From assembly GCA_030840585.1 (NCBI GenBank), contig JAVEEG010000199.1:1-35263 (forward strand): DNA of 35,263 nt, read 5' to 3'. Each line of letters begins with the position of its first letter. The stretch's first letter is position 1. This DNA comes from Frankiaceae bacterium (GTDB taxonomy: Bacteria; Actinomycetota; Actinomycetes; JAFAQI01). The notes under the pieces are model-generated. The model saw nothing but the letters and a program-made list of their open reading frames with translations, had not been told where the DNA came from and did not search any database. This document shows, one piece after another, positions 1 through 8,589 of the stretch. The translations under genes were made by a program, and so were the position numbers.

Positions 1-254
1 AGGTCCTCGAGATAGATGCCGTGCGTGCCGAGCCAAGTCGAGAAGTTGACGAAGTACACCGCGAACCCGACGACCTCACCGCTCGCTTCGTCGCATGCGA
101 CCAGGCAATGCACCCGCGGTGAGGGGCCGAACAGAGCCGTACGGAATGAGTCTTCGGTCGCGACCACCGCGTCGGGTTCGCGTTCGTACGCAGCCAGCTC
201 GTGCACGAGCCGTACGACGACCGGTACGTCGTCGACGGTGGCCGAGCGGATCAC
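1..254 (-). CDS. GNAT family N-acetyltransferase, C-terminus cut by window edge
   Basis: The reverse strand reads from a GTG at 254 through about 84 residues and runs off the left edge. It begins VIRSATVDDVPVV and contains HELAAYEREPDAV and FSTWLGTHGIYLED. The last motif is typical of the diamine/spermidine acetyltransferase-like branch of the GNAT fold, where a strand and the start of the acetyl-CoA site follow. The substrate cannot be predicted. The start codon overlaps the sodN stop by four bases (GTGA), so it is probably translationally coupled to sodN and expressed with it. The acetyl-CoA binding loop lies outside the window. Confidence 0.8.
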   Translation of the reverse strand, partial: MIRSATVDDVPVVVRLVHELAAYEREPDAVVATEDSFRTALFGPSPRVHCLVACDEASGEVVGFAVYFVNFSTWLGTHGIYLED

Positions 255-652
255 GCCTGCTTGGTCTCCCAGAAGATCTTGTCGATCTCGGCGATCTTGT
301 CGAGCAGCTTCTGCGCCTCGCCCGGGTCGACGGTGCCCTTCGAGCCGGTCGCACCGGCGAGCTTCGTCGCCTCGTTGAACAGCTGGTGCAGCTCCGGGTA
401 CTTCTCGAAGTGCGGCGGCTTGAAGTAGTCGGTCCACAGCACCCACAGGTGGTGCTTCACCAGCTCGGACCGCTGCTCCTTGATCAGCAGCGCCCGAGTC
501 CGGAACACCGGGTCCTCGTTGCCCTGGTACTTCTCGCAGATGGCCTTCACCGACTCGGCCTCGATGCGCGCCTGCGCCGGGTCGTAGACCCCGCAAGGCA
601 GGTCGCAGTGCGCGGAAACGACGGTGCGGGGCTGGAGCAGCCGGCGCAACAT
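251..652 (-). CDS. sodN: Nickel superoxide dismutase (pro-enzyme)
   Basis: 133 residues. Residues 15-23 read HCDLPCGVY, the nickel hook of Ni-SOD: after removal of a 14-residue propeptide (MLRRLLQPRTVVSA) the new N-terminal His1 with Cys2 and Cys6 binds nickel. The mature part, about 119 residues, matches the usual four-helix subunit of about 117 that forms a hexamer in the cytoplasm and converts superoxide to peroxide and oxygen. The start ATG at 652 has a good ribosome site (GGAGG, complement of 657-661). A possible -10 box, TAGTGT, lies at the complement of 691-696. The divergent neighbour sodX probably encodes the maturation peptidase, and a GNAT gene follows with a GTGA overlap. Nickel-dependent control by Nur is usual in this family; I could not identify a Nur box by eye. 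Confidence 0.95.
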   Translation of the reverse strand: MLRRLLQPRTVVSAHCDLPCGVYDPAQARIEAESVKAICEKYQGNEDPVFRTRALLIKEQRSELVKHHLWVLWTDYFKPPHFEKYPELHQLFNEATKLAGATGSKGTVDPGEAQKLLDKIAEIDKIFWETKQA

Positions 653-1016
653 GGAGCCTCCAGTTGTCGAGGTGCGGGCGGTACGACGCGACACTATCGC
701 CGTGCCTTTCCCCCTCCGCCGGGTGCTCGTCCAGGGCCCCTCGATGGCGCCGACCCTGCGCCACGGCGACCAACTGCTGGTCGTACGGCGGACCACCGCG
801 CGGCCTGGCGCGGTGGTCGTCGTCCGGCTGGCTGGGGAGCAGCTCGCGGTCAAGCGATTGGTCCGATTTGTGGACAATGGCGCGCTCTGGGTCGAGGGGG
901 ACAACTCGTTCGGCAGCACCGACAGCCGCTCGCTCGGCGCCATTCCGGCCCACGCGCTGGTCGGCGTCGTCGTCGCCCGGCTCTGGCCACGCCCCCGCCT
1001 ACGCCTGCGGGGATAG
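651..1016 (+). CDS. sodX: SodX-like S26 (signal peptidase type) protease for Ni-SOD maturation
   Basis: 121 residues from ATG 651. QGPSMAPTL (Ser31) and AVKRLV (Lys68) form the Ser-Lys dyad of the S24/S26 peptidase fold, and EGDNSFGS is the conserved later box. There is no clear membrane anchor, as expected for SodX, which removes the short N-terminal propeptide of Ni-SOD in the cytoplasm so that nickel can bind. It is divergent from sodN. If ATG 651 is used, the two start codons overlap base for base; an in-frame GTG at 672 or 702 would leave room for the sodN promoter and may be the true start. Family and role are secure, the start is not. Confidence 0.85.
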   Translation: MEPPVVEVRAVRRDTIAVPFPLRRVLVQGPSMAPTLRHGDQLLVVRRTTARPGAVVVVRLAGEQLAVKRLVRFVDNGALWVEGDNSFGSTDSRSLGAIPAHALVGVVVARLWPRPRLRLRG

Positions 1017-1017
1017 C

Positions 1018-1050
1018 CACTCGGGCCATATCGATCTAGTCACTCGGGCC
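1018..1050. repeat. Short direct repeat upstream of the LysM gene
   Basis: CACTCGGGCC occurs at 1018-1027 and again at 1041-1050, a 23-base period. It spans the end of sodX and the short gap before the LysM gene. It may be a regulator site for the LysM gene or chance; nothing else in the window supports a function. Confidence 0.25.
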
Positions 1051-1111
1051 GGATGGAATTGGCCACGACGGGGCATGCAGCGTTGCCCGCGATTTTGCCG
1101 ATGGTCCGGAC

Positions 1112-1765
1112 GTGACCGCTGTCGCCGTGGGTTCGCCGTACGGCGTTCGACGTCCGCGGGCCGTAGCGCCGGCCCCGGGTCCGACGCCGCTACGACGCAT
1201 CGTCGGCAGCTTTCACGAGCCCAACGCCTGGACCGTCAGCCTGTTGCTCGCGACCGGCCTCGTCCTCATCGCCCGGCACCCCATCGCGCACCTGCTCGGC
1301 ACCGAGGTCGACTCGACGCCGGTGACGGTGCCGGCACCGGCCGGAGTCACCGGGTCGTCGGCGGCACTGCCGGCCGCGCCGTCGCTGTCGGCGAGCGTTG
1401 CGGTCCCGACGCACGCGCCGGTCGACCCGTTCCGCCCGCTGGTCTCGGTCACCGGCAAGCTGCTCGGCGCCGTACCGCTCGCGACCACACCAACAACGAG
1501 CCACCCCGCCGCCACCGGTGTGAAGGACACGGCCCCGGCCGCCGGTGTCACGCCAACCACCACCGCCGGCTGCGCCGGCGCCGTGCACCGCGTCGTCTCC
1601 GGTGACTCGCTCTGGAGCCTCGCCGCTCGCGCCACCGCAAGCACCGACACCGGCCGCGTCACCATCGCGTGGCACCGGCTGTACGCCGCCAACCGCGCGA
1701 CCTTGGGCTCGAACCCGTCACTGCTGCGCGTCGGCCAGGACCTCTGCATCCCCAAGGTGCTCTAG
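1112..1765 (+). CDS. Membrane-anchored LysM-domain protein
   Basis: 217 residues from GTG 1112. A basic, proline-rich cytoplasmic segment (1-35) is followed by one membrane helix (about 40-58, [15 protein letters not shown]), then an extended Ala/Pro/Thr-rich linker (about 65-150) and a C-terminal LysM domain (about 157-215) starting [15 protein letters not shown] and ending [13 protein letters not shown]. Two cysteines bracket the LysM domain and may form a disulphide outside the cell. LysM binds N-acetylglucosamine in peptidoglycan, so the protein likely tethers membrane to wall. No catalytic domain is visible. The end overlaps the end of the convergent ABC ATPase gene by four bases. Confidence 0.85.
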   Translation: MTAVAVGSPYGVRRPRAVAPAPGPTPLRRIVGSFHEPNAWTVSLLLATGLVLIARHPIAHLLGTEVDSTPVTVPAPAGVTGSSAALPAAPSLSASVAVPTHAPVDPFRPLVSVTGKLLGAVPLATTPTTSHPAATGVKDTAPAAGVTPTTTAGCAGAVHRVVSGDSLWSLAARATASTDTGRVTIAWHRLYAANRATLGSNPSLLRVGQDLCIPKVL

Positions 1766-2529
1766 AGCACTTTCGACAGGAACGCCTTCGTTCGGTCGTG
1801 TTGCGGATTCGACAGCACTTGCTTGGGTGGGCCGGACTCGACCACGACACCTTCGTCCATGAACACCAGCGCGTCGCCGACCTCGCGAGCGAACCCGATC
1901 TCGTGCGTCACCACGATCATGGTCATGCCGCTGTTGGCGAGATCGCGCATGACGTCGAGAACCTCGCCGACGAGTTCCGGGTCGAGTGCGCTCGTCGGTT
2001 CGTCGAAGAGCATCAGCTTCGGATCCATCGCGAGGGCGCGGGCGATCGCGACGCGTTGCTGTTGCCCACCTGAAAGCTGGCGCGGGTACGTGTCTTCGCG
2101 GCCGCCGAGGCCGACCCGTTCGAGCAGTTCCCGGCCGCGTTTCTCCGCGACCGCGCGGGAGATCCCCTTGACCCGTACCGGCGCCTCGATGATGTTGCCG
2201 AGCGCGGTCATGTGCGGGAACAAGTTGAACCGCTGGAACACCATGCCGATCTCGGCCCGCTTGCGCGCTACCTCCGACTCGCGCAGCTCGTACAGCTTGC
2301 CGCCACGCTGCTGGTAACCGACCAGCTCGCCGTCGACGGAAAGCCGGCCGGCGTCGACCTTTTCCAAGTGGTTGATGCAACGCAGGAACGTCGACTTGCC
2401 GGAGCCGGACGGTCCGAGCACGCACATCACTTCGCCGCGGGCCGCGACGAGGTCGATGCCGCTCAAGACTTCCACCAGCCCGAACCGTTTGCGTACGCCC
2501 TCGGCCCGCACCATCACGTCGTCGCTCAT
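1762..2529 (-). CDS. Amino-acid ABC importer, ATP-binding subunit
   Basis: 255 residues starting [11 protein letters not shown]. Walker A is GPSGSGKST, the signature is LSGGQQQR, and Walker B reads [14 protein letters not shown] followed by the switch His in VVTHE. The sequence is of the GlnQ/HisP class (polar amino-acid uptake family) and of usual length. It hydrolyses ATP at the inner face of the membrane to drive the permease encoded just upstream. The ATG at 2529 overlaps the permease stop (ATGA), so the two are translationally coupled. An earlier in-frame start exists but would extend into the permease gene. Confidence 0.95.
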   Translation of the reverse strand: MSDDVMVRAEGVRKRFGLVEVLSGIDLVAARGEVMCVLGPSGSGKSTFLRCINHLEKVDAGRLSVDGELVGYQQRGGKLYELRESEVARKRAEIGMVFQRFNLFPHMTALGNIIEAPVRVKGISRAVAEKRGRELLERVGLGGREDTYPRQLSGGQQQRVAIARALAMDPKLMLFDEPTSALDPELVGEVLDVMRDLANSGMTMIVVTHEIGFAREVGDALVFMDEGVVVESGPPKQVLSNPQHDRTKAFLSKVL

Positions 2530-3416
2530 CGCGCGACCAATCCACGCAACCGCTGTCCGGGCGTCAGTGGCAGCGCGCGCAACGCACCGCGCGCAAAGTA
2601 CCGCTCCAGGTAGTACTGCCCGACGGTGAGCACCGAGGTCATCGCGAGGTACCAAAGGCTGATCGTGATGAACAGCGGGATCACCTGGAACGTCCGCGAG
2701 CCGATGATCTGCGCCGTAAACGCGAGTTCGGCGTAACCGATGACGCTCACGATCGATGTCGTCTTAAGCATCGAGATCGTCTCGTTGCCGGTCGGCGGGA
2801 TGATCACCCGCATCGCCTGCGGCAGCACCACTCGACGCATCGTCAACATGCGGGTCATTCCGACCGCCTGCGCCGCTTCGGTCTGACCTTCGTCGACCGA
2901 CAGGATGCCGGCGCGGACGATCTCCGACATGTACGCGCCCTCGTTGAGCCCGAGGCCGAGCAGCGCCGCACCGAACTGGGTGATGACCGTCTTGGGATCC
3001 GTCGCGAACCACGACGGGCCGAACGGCACGCCGATGGACAGCGACTTGAGCACGGCCGGCAGGTTGTACCAGAACAAGACCTGCACGAGGACCGGCGTGC
3101 CGCGGAAGAACCACACGTAGGCCCAGGCCGCAGCACTGAGGATCGGGTTCGCCGACAACCGCATGATCGCGAGGAGGACGCCGAGGGTGACGCCGATCAG
3201 CATGGCCAGCGCGGTCAGGATCAGCGTGCGCTTGGCCGCGTCCACGATCGTCGGGTCGAACAAGTACTGCCCGACGACGTCCCACCGCAGCTTCTTGGTG
3301 GCCACCACCCAGTGACCGAGCATCGCCGCGAGCACGAGCAGTACGACGGCCGCGATCCACCGGCCCGGATGGCGAACGGGGACGACCGGTAGGTCGGCCG
3401 CGCGCTCCTCGTTCAC
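2526..3416 (-). CDS. Amino-acid ABC importer, permease subunit
   Basis: 296 residues from GTG 3416. A first helix lies at about 19-40, and the HisM/GlnP-type permease domain begins near residue 58 ([19 protein letters not shown]). The cytoplasmic EAA loop that contacts the ATPase is seen in [24 protein letters not shown]. Such permeases form dimers. Only one permease gene is present, so a homodimer is likely. The gene lies between the binding protein (18-base gap) and the ATPase (ATGA overlap). No strong ribosome site precedes the GTG, which fits coupling to the upstream gene. Confidence 0.93.
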   Translation of the reverse strand: MNEERAADLPVVPVRHPGRWIAAVVLLVLAAMLGHWVVATKKLRWDVVGQYLFDPTIVDAAKRTLILTALAMLIGVTLGVLLAIMRLSANPILSAAAWAYVWFFRGTPVLVQVLFWYNLPAVLKSLSIGVPFGPSWFATDPKTVITQFGAALLGLGLNEGAYMSEIVRAGILSVDEGQTEAAQAVGMTRMLTMRRVVLPQAMRVIIPPTGNETISMLKTTSIVSVIGYAELAFTAQIIGSRTFQVIPLFITISLWYLAMTSVLTVGQYYLERYFARGALRALPLTPGQRLRGLVAR

Positions 3417-3434
3417 GACGGCTGCACCCGTCGG

Positions 3435-4316
3435 CTAGCTGGTCGCGCCGTTCAGACCGAACGTGGTGACCGCGCCCGCCTGCACGCCCCACTTCTGCAG
3501 GATCTGCTGGTACGTGCCCTTGCTTGCCAGATCGGCCAGCGCCATCGAGATCGCCTCGGCCAGGCCGGCGTGCGCGGAGTCCTTCGGTACCGCGATCCCG
3601 TACGGCGCGGTGCCGTAGACCTGACCGACGATTTCGAACTGGCCGTTGGACTGCTTCGCGGCGTACGCGTTCACCGGCGAGTCGGCCAGGACGACGTCGG
3701 CGCGGCCGGATGACAGAGCAAGGTTGGCCTCGTTCTGGCCCGGAAACGCAAGCAGGCCCATGCTGCACTTCTTCTTCTGCGCGGTGACGTCGTCGAGCTG
3801 GGTCGTGCCTTTCTCGACGGCGACGTTCTTCCCGCAGAGGTCGGCGACTGTGCTCGGGTTGAGCGACGAGCCCTTCTTCACCATGAACGAGGTGCCGGCG
3901 CTGAAGTAGTCGACCATGTCGACAACCTGCTCGCGCTTCTTGTTGTCGGTGAACGACGAGATGCCGAGGTCGTACCGGTTGCCCAGCGCCGGGATGATCG
4001 AGTCGAACGCGACGTTGGTGAACTGGAAGTCGAGGCCGAGCTCCTTGCCGATCGCCTTGCCGAGGTCGACATCCATGCCCTCGACGGTCTTGTTGTCCGC
4101 GCCGAGGAACTCGTTCGGCGCGTACTCCGCGTCGGACGCGACCTTGATCGTGCCGCCCTTCTGCAGGTTGGCCGGCAGCTTCGCGATGGCGGCGGCGTTG
4201 GTGCCGCCAGTAGTGACGGTCGACTGGTCGCCGCCGGACGAGCCGCTGCACGCGGTGAGCGCGAGCGCGGTCGTGCTGATGGCCAGGGTGAGGGCGAGAG
4301 ACGGGCGGCGTAGCAC
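3435..4316 (-). CDS. Amino-acid ABC importer, substrate-binding lipoprotein
   Basis: 293 residues from GTG 4316, preceded by a strong ribosome site (GGAGG, complement of 4321-4325). The signal peptide ends in the lipobox LTAC with Cys23, so the protein is lipid-anchored outside the membrane. The mature part is a family-3 solute-binding protein: EYAPNEFLGADNKTVEGMDVDLG, then DLGISSFTDNKKREQVVDMV and the hinge segment with PYGIAVPK. It captures a polar amino acid for the permease. It is the first gene of the operon. The specific ligand is not predictable. The open frame continues far upstream antisense to the malic enzyme, but the lipobox and ribosome site fix the start. Confidence 0.93.
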   Translation of the reverse strand: MLRRPSLALTLAISTTALALTACSGSSGGDQSTVTTGGTNAAAIAKLPANLQKGGTIKVASDAEYAPNEFLGADNKTVEGMDVDLGKAIGKELGLDFQFTNVAFDSIIPALGNRYDLGISSFTDNKKREQVVDMVDYFSAGTSFMVKKGSSLNPSTVADLCGKNVAVEKGTTQLDDVTAQKKKCSMGLLAFPGQNEANLALSSGRADVVLADSPVNAYAAKQSNGQFEIVGQVYGTAPYGIAVPKDSAHAGLAEAISMALADLASKGTYQQILQKWGVQAGAVTTFGLNGATS

Positions 4317-4459
4317 GGTTCCTCCGAGGGTGGCGGAGCGGTTAGGCGGGTACATCCTGCCAGTCCGGGGCGCTCGACGGGAGTGGCGCGTCGCTGTGGG
4401 AGGATTCCGACCACATCGGGTGACCCCCGCGTCCTTTACCGAGGGCCAGACCGGCTCCG

Positions 4460-4465
4460 TACATT
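4460..4465 (+). promoter_or_regulatory. Possible -10 box for the malic enzyme gene
   Basis: TACATT fits the actinobacterial -10 pattern TANNNT and would start transcription near 4472, leaving a leader of about 34 bases with GGAG at 4493-4496. A TTTACC 19 bases upstream is a poor -35. The 189-base gap here also holds the divergent promoter of the ABC importer. Confidence 0.3.
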
Positions 4466-4505
4466 TCTCGTCCGGGCTCTGCCCGTGATCGTGGAGACCT
4501 AGCCG

Positions 4506-5669
4506 ATGAATTCTTCGTCCGACAGTCCCGTGTTCGCGCTGCATCGCGGCGGCAAGATCGAGGTCGTCAGCAAGGTGCCCGTCGCCGACCGCGACGACCT
4601 CTCGCTCGCCTACACGCCCGGCGTCGCCGAGGTGTGCCTGGCCATCGCGGACAATCCGGAGTTGGTGCACGACTTCACCTGGAAGGCCTCCACCGTCGCC
4701 GTCGTGACGGACGGCACCGCGGTGCTCGGGCTCGGTGACATCGGACCGGCCGCCGCGCTGCCCGTCATGGAGGGCAAAGCGTTGCTGTTCAAGCAGTTCG
4801 GCGGGGTGGATGCGGTGCCGATCTGTCTCGCGTCGAAAGACTGCGACCACATCGTCGAGACGGTCGTGCGGATCGCGCCGGCCTTCGGCGGCATCAACCT
4901 CGAGGACATCAGCGCGCCGCGGTGCTTCGAGATCGAGGACCGGCTGAAGGAGCGGCTCGACATCCCGGTCTTCCACGACGACCAGCACGGCACCGCGATC
5001 GTCGTACTGGCCGCCTTGCGCAACGCGGCGAAGCTCACCGGCCGCACCCTTGGCGACCTGCGTGCCGTGGTCAGCGGTGCCGGCGCGGCCGGTGTCGCCT
5101 GCACGAAGATCCTCTTGGAGGCGGGCATCGGCGACGTCGCGATCGCCGACAGCAAGGGGCTGTTGCACGAGGGTCGCAGCGGCATGACCGCGATCAAGAT
5201 GGAGATGGCCGGTCTCACCAACAAGGTCGGTCTCGTCGGCACGATCGAGGAGGCGCTGGCCGGCGCCGACGTCTACATCGGCGTCTCGTCCGGGAAGGTC
5301 GCCGACGAGGCGGTCGCGCTGATGGCGCCGGACGCGATCATCTTCGCCCTGGCCAACCCGAACCCCGAGATCCATCCGGACGTCGGGCGAAAGTACGCGC
5401 GGGTCATGGCCACCGGTCGCAGCGATTTTCCCAATCAGATCAACAACGTGCTCGCGTTCCCGGGCGTCTTCCGCGGTGCGCTCGACGTGCGCGCGTCGAC
5501 GATCACCGAGCGGATGAAGCTGGCGGCGGCCGAGGCCATCGCCGCGGTCGTGGGCGACGACCTGGCGGAGGAGTACGTCGTACCGAGCGTGTTCGACGAG
5601 CGGGTCGGGCCGGCCGTCGCCGGCGCGGTCGCGGCGGCAGCCCGCGAGGACGGCGTCGCGCGTCGTTAG
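4506..5669 (+). CDS. NAD(P)-dependent malic enzyme
   Basis: 387 residues, the length of the short bacterial malic enzymes that lack the C-terminal phosphotransacetylase domain. Tyr36 in SLAYTPGVAEVC and Lys91 in MEGKALLFKQFGG are the catalytic pair. The metal site is formed by acidic residues in NLEDISAPRCFEIED and FHDDQHGT. The Rossmann dinucleotide fold starts at VVSGAGAAGVAC near residue 190. It oxidises and decarboxylates malate to pyruvate in the cytoplasm, feeding pyruvate/NADPH supply when cells grow on TCA-cycle carbon such as aromatic breakdown products. GGAG at 4493-4496 supports ATG 4506. NAD versus NADP preference cannot be told. An MDR oxidoreductase gene starts nine bases after the stop. 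Confidence 0.95.
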   Translation: MNSSSDSPVFALHRGGKIEVVSKVPVADRDDLSLAYTPGVAEVCLAIADNPELVHDFTWKASTVAVVTDGTAVLGLGDIGPAAALPVMEGKALLFKQFGGVDAVPICLASKDCDHIVETVVRIAPAFGGINLEDISAPRCFEIEDRLKERLDIPVFHDDQHGTAIVVLAALRNAAKLTGRTLGDLRAVVSGAGAAGVACTKILLEAGIGDVAIADSKGLLHEGRSGMTAIKMEMAGLTNKVGLVGTIEEALAGADVYIGVSSGKVADEAVALMAPDAIIFALANPNPEIHPDVGRKYARVMATGRSDFPNQINNVLAFPGVFRGALDVRASTITERMKLAAAEAIAAVVGDDLAEEYVVPSVFDERVGPAVAGAVAAAAREDGVARR

Positions 5670-5678
5670 GGTCGGCGC

Positions 5679-6647
5679 ATGCTCGCCGCGTACGCCGCCC
5701 GGGTCTCCGCCGACGATCCGCTGTCCGCTCTCGAAGTCGGCGAACGACCGGAACCTGAGAAGCGCGACGGCTGGACGACGGTCACGGTCAAGGCCGCGTC
5801 GCTCAATCACCACGACCTGTTCGCGTTGCGCGGTGTCGCGCTGTCGGCCGACCAGACGCCGATGATCCTCGGCGGTGACGCGGCCGGCATCGACGAGGAC
5901 GGCAACGAGGTCGTCGTCCATTCGGTCATCGGTGACCCCGACGCCGGCGGCGGCGACGAAACGCTCGATCCGCGCCGATCGCTGCTGTCGGAGCGGTACG
6001 ACGGAACCCTTGCCGAGCGGGTCGCCGTACCCAGGCGCAACCTCGTGCCGAAGCCGCCGGAGTTGTCGTTCGAAGCGGCCGCATGTCTGCCGACCGCGTG
6101 GCTGACGGCGTACAAGATGTTGTTCGCCCGCGCGGGTGTCCGGCCGGGTGACACGGTGCTCGTGCAGGGTGCGGGTGGTGGCGTCGCGACTGCGGCGATC
6201 GCGCTCGGCCGGGCCGCCGGCTTGCGGGTGTGGGCAACCAGCCGGCACGAGCAGAAGCGGGCGCGGGCGGTCGAGCTCGGCGCGCACGACGCTTTCGAGA
6301 CCGGCGCGAAGTTGCCGGCCAAGGTCGACGCGGTGCTGGAGAGCGTGGGCGCCGCGACCTGGCAGCACTCGCTGCGCTCGGTTCGGCCGGGCGGCCGGAT
6401 CGTCGTGTGCGGCGCGACCAGCGGTTACACCGTCGAGACCGAGTTGCCGCGGGTGTTCTTCACCCAGGTCGACATCCTCGGCTCGACGATGGGAACTCGC
6501 GGCGAGTTGGCCGGCTTGCTCGCGTTCCTCACCACGACCGGGGTCCGGCCGGTCATCGACAGCACGTTCGCGCTGTCCGACGCGCGCGCGGGATTCGAAC
6601 GGTTAGGCAACGATGAGTTGTTCGGCAAGGTCGTGCTGGTGCCCTAA
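5679..6647 (+). CDS. Zinc-free MDR-family oxidoreductase (quinone reductase/alcohol dehydrogenase type)
   Basis: 322 residues. The N-terminal GroES-like domain contains SLNHHDLFALRG, where the catalytic-zinc Cys of true alcohol dehydrogenases is replaced, and the structural-zinc Cys cluster is absent. The NAD(P)-binding fold starts at VLVQGAGGGVATAAIALGRAAG (about residue 160). This is the zinc-independent quinone oxidoreductase/enoyl reductase branch of the medium-chain family, which reduces quinones or activated double bonds with NADPH. It starts nine bases after the malic enzyme and ends 13 bases before the next gene, so the three are probably one transcript. The substrate is unknown. Confidence 0.88.
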   Translation: MLAAYAARVSADDPLSALEVGERPEPEKRDGWTTVTVKAASLNHHDLFALRGVALSADQTPMILGGDAAGIDEDGNEVVVHSVIGDPDAGGGDETLDPRRSLLSERYDGTLAERVAVPRRNLVPKPPELSFEAAACLPTAWLTAYKMLFARAGVRPGDTVLVQGAGGGVATAAIALGRAAGLRVWATSRHEQKRARAVELGAHDAFETGAKLPAKVDAVLESVGAATWQHSLRSVRPGGRIVVCGATSGYTVETELPRVFFTQVDILGSTMGTRGELAGLLAFLTTTGVRPVIDSTFALSDARAGFERLGNDELFGKVVLVP

Positions 6648-6660
6648 TAGGGGAGTGAAG

Positions 6661-7872
6661 ATGCGCCGGATCCGTGCCATTGCTGTCGTCGCCGGTCTTG
6701 TCGCGACGCTGGTCGGTTACCCGCCGACCGGCGCGATCGCCGGCGCGACGTACCCCGCGTCGCAGGTGAGCATCAGCCTCGTGACGGTCGCGAGTGGCTT
6801 CACCAATCCGACGTACGTCACCTCGGCGCGCGACGGCGTCGGCCGGCTGTTCGTCGTCGAGCAGGGCGGCTTGGTGAAGGTCGTCGTCGGCACCCGGGTG
6901 CAGAGCACGGCGTACCTCAACCTGAAGTCGCGGATCGCGACCGGCGGCGGCGAGCAAGGACTGCTCAGCATCGTGTTCCACCCGTCGTTCAAGACCCGGC
7001 CGTACCTCTACGCGGCGTACACGCGAGCGAGCGACGGTGCGCTGGTCGTGTCGCGGTTCAGTGTGCGGTCGTATCGCGATTCGACGGTCGCGCTGTCGAC
7101 CGAGCGGGTGCTCTTGGTCGCGCCGCATCCCAACCAGACGAACCACAACGGTGGCCAGTTGCAGTTCGGCCCCGACAACTACCTCTACATCAGCACCGGC
7201 GACGGTGGGGGCGGCGGTGATCCCTATCGCAACGCGGAGAACTTCACCTCGCTGCTCGGAAAGATCCTGCGGATCAACGTCGACGCCTCGTGCAGCGGCA
7301 AGCCCTACTGCATCCCGTCGGACAACCCGTTCGCCAAGTCGACCTCCACCACGATCCGCAAGGAGATCTTCGACTACGGCCTGCGCAATCCGTGGCGGTT
7401 CTCGTTCGACCGGATCGACCACACGATGTGGATTGGCGACGTCGGGCAGGACCTGTACGAGGAGATCGACCACGCGACCGCGGTCGGCGGCCGCGACTTT
7501 GGTTGGTCGTGCAAGGAAGCCTTTACGACGTACAACTCGAACGCCTGCACGATCAACGGGCACACCCGCAACTGGGTGCACCCGACGGCGACTTACAGCC
7601 ACGGCACGAACGACTCGACCGGCTGCGCGGTGATCGGCGGCTACGCCTACCGCGGCCCGACGTACCCATGGGCGATCGGGCTCTACGTCTTCACCGACTA
7701 CTGCTCGGGGACGATCTGGACGACCGGCCACACCCGCAGCTACAGCTACTCGACCGCGGTCACGGGTCACAGCAGTGGTAACCCGACCGGCTTCGGTGAG
7801 AGCGACGGCGGTGACCTGTACATGGTCAATCAAGCCGGCAACCTCTACCGGGTCAAGTTCGCGAAGCGCTGA
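6661..7872 (+). CDS. Secreted PQQ-dependent sugar dehydrogenase (GSDH family)
   Basis: 403 residues. A Sec signal peptide covers about 1-28 (MRRIRAIAVVAGLVATLVG...). The rest is a six-bladed soluble aldose sugar dehydrogenase-like propeller: FVVEQGGLVKVV, GGGEQGLLSIVFHP, the HNGGQLQFGPDNYLYISTGD box and GLRNPWRFSFD, all hallmarks of the family. Members oxidise sugars or sorbosone outside the membrane with PQQ and calcium. The Cys-rich loop near 215-300 (CSGKPYC, CKEAF, NACTI) suggests disulphides. AGGGGAG just upstream supports ATG 6661 over the in-frame GTG at 6655. No PQQ biosynthesis gene is in the window, so cofactor use is family inference. Confidence 0.9.
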   Translation: MRRIRAIAVVAGLVATLVGYPPTGAIAGATYPASQVSISLVTVASGFTNPTYVTSARDGVGRLFVVEQGGLVKVVVGTRVQSTAYLNLKSRIATGGGEQGLLSIVFHPSFKTRPYLYAAYTRASDGALVVSRFSVRSYRDSTVALSTERVLLVAPHPNQTNHNGGQLQFGPDNYLYISTGDGGGGGDPYRNAENFTSLLGKILRINVDASCSGKPYCIPSDNPFAKSTSTTIRKEIFDYGLRNPWRFSFDRIDHTMWIGDVGQDLYEEIDHATAVGGRDFGWSCKEAFTTYNSNACTINGHTRNWVHPTATYSHGTNDSTGCAVIGGYAYRGPTYPWAIGLYVFTDYCSGTIWTTGHTRSYSYSTAVTGHSSGNPTGFGESDGGDLYMVNQAGNLYRVKFAKR

Positions 7873-7915
7873 ACCTCCCTGGATCCGTACGGCGGACCCC
7901 GGCAGGATGCACGGT

Positions 7916-8086
7916 ATGGAGAAGCTCATCGCGTCCCTTGCCGTGCTCGTTGCGCTGACCGGAGGCGTCGTCGCGACCGTCGTGGAGACCGCCGCGCCTG
8001 CCACCGGCGCGGTCGTCTGTGCGCAGCCGATCGACCCGACCGTGCGCTACATCGTCAATACGGTCTGCTCGAAGTTCGGCCCCTGA
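7916..8086 (+). CDS. Small secreted peptide, unknown function
   Basis: 56 residues. Residues 1-30 are a signal sequence (MEKLIASLAVLVALTGGVVAT), leaving a short exported peptide of about 25 residues with two cysteines (VVCAQPIDP and VNTVCSKFGP) that could form one disulphide. GGCAGG eight to ten bases upstream is a fair ribosome site; an in-frame ATG at 7907 is the alternative. It sits 43 bases after the sugar dehydrogenase and 31 bases before a membrane-protein gene on the same strand. No family is recognised. Coding character (signal peptide, high GC third positions, clean stop) makes a real gene likely. Confidence 0.6.
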   Translation: MEKLIASLAVLVALTGGVVATVVETAAPATGAVVCAQPIDPTVRYIVNTVCSKFGP

Positions 8087-8117
8087 ACCACCGGCCGGGC
8101 CCGGCCGTGATGAGGGC

Positions 8118-8585
8118 GTGTCAGCGACGGTAGAGCCGGCGACGGCCGGGCATTTCAGAACCTCGTTGTTCGCGTTCGCGCTGCGGCCGGTGCCGCGCAG
8201 CGTCTCGCCCGGGCTTCGGATCGCGACGATCGCCGGCATCGTGTTCGGTGCCGCGATGGTCGCGTTCTCGACGGCGATCCATCTGCACCTGTGGCGGATC
8301 GGCTACCGCGATATCCCGAAGATCGGGCCGGCGTTCCTGTTCCAGTGGGTCTCGGGGTTCCTGCTCGCCGCCGTGCTGTTGTTCTACCGGCGGCTGGCGG
8401 TCGTCGTAGGCGGCTTCGCCTTCTGCGCCGGCAGTGTCGTCGCGCTGCTGCTGTCGGCGACCCGCGGCTTCCTCGGCCTGCACGACGGGCTCGACGTGCC
8501 GTGGGCGGGTTGGTCGCTCGCCTGCGAGTCGGCCGGCGCACTGGTGTTGGCGATCTGCGCGGGGGTCATGCTCGCCCGGCGTTAG
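8118..8585 (+). CDS. Four-helix integral membrane protein, unknown function
   Basis: 155 residues from GTG 8118, with GAGGG immediately upstream. After a polar N-terminus of about 35 residues come four hydrophobic segments: IATIAGIVFGAAMVAFSTAI, FLFQWVSGFLLAAVLLFY, LAVVVGGFAFCAGSVVALLL and SACESAGALVLAICAGVML-like (the last near 130-152). His in HLHLWR follows helix 1. This layout is seen in uncharacterised actinobacterial membrane proteins; I see no catalytic or transporter motif. It ends four bases before the convergent gene for a beta-propeller protein. Confidence 0.75.
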   Translation: MSATVEPATAGHFRTSLFAFALRPVPRSVSPGLRIATIAGIVFGAAMVAFSTAIHLHLWRIGYRDIPKIGPAFLFQWVSGFLLAAVLLFYRRLAVVVGGFAFCAGSVVALLLSATRGFLGLHDGLDVPWAGWSLACESAGALVLAICAGVMLARR

Positions 8586-8589
8586 CCCG

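Noticed and set aside
4317-6368. Long reverse-strand open frame continuous with the binding-protein gene
   Set aside because: It is antisense to the malic enzyme and MDR genes, which have clear family motifs. The lipobox and ribosome site fix the binding-protein start at 4316.
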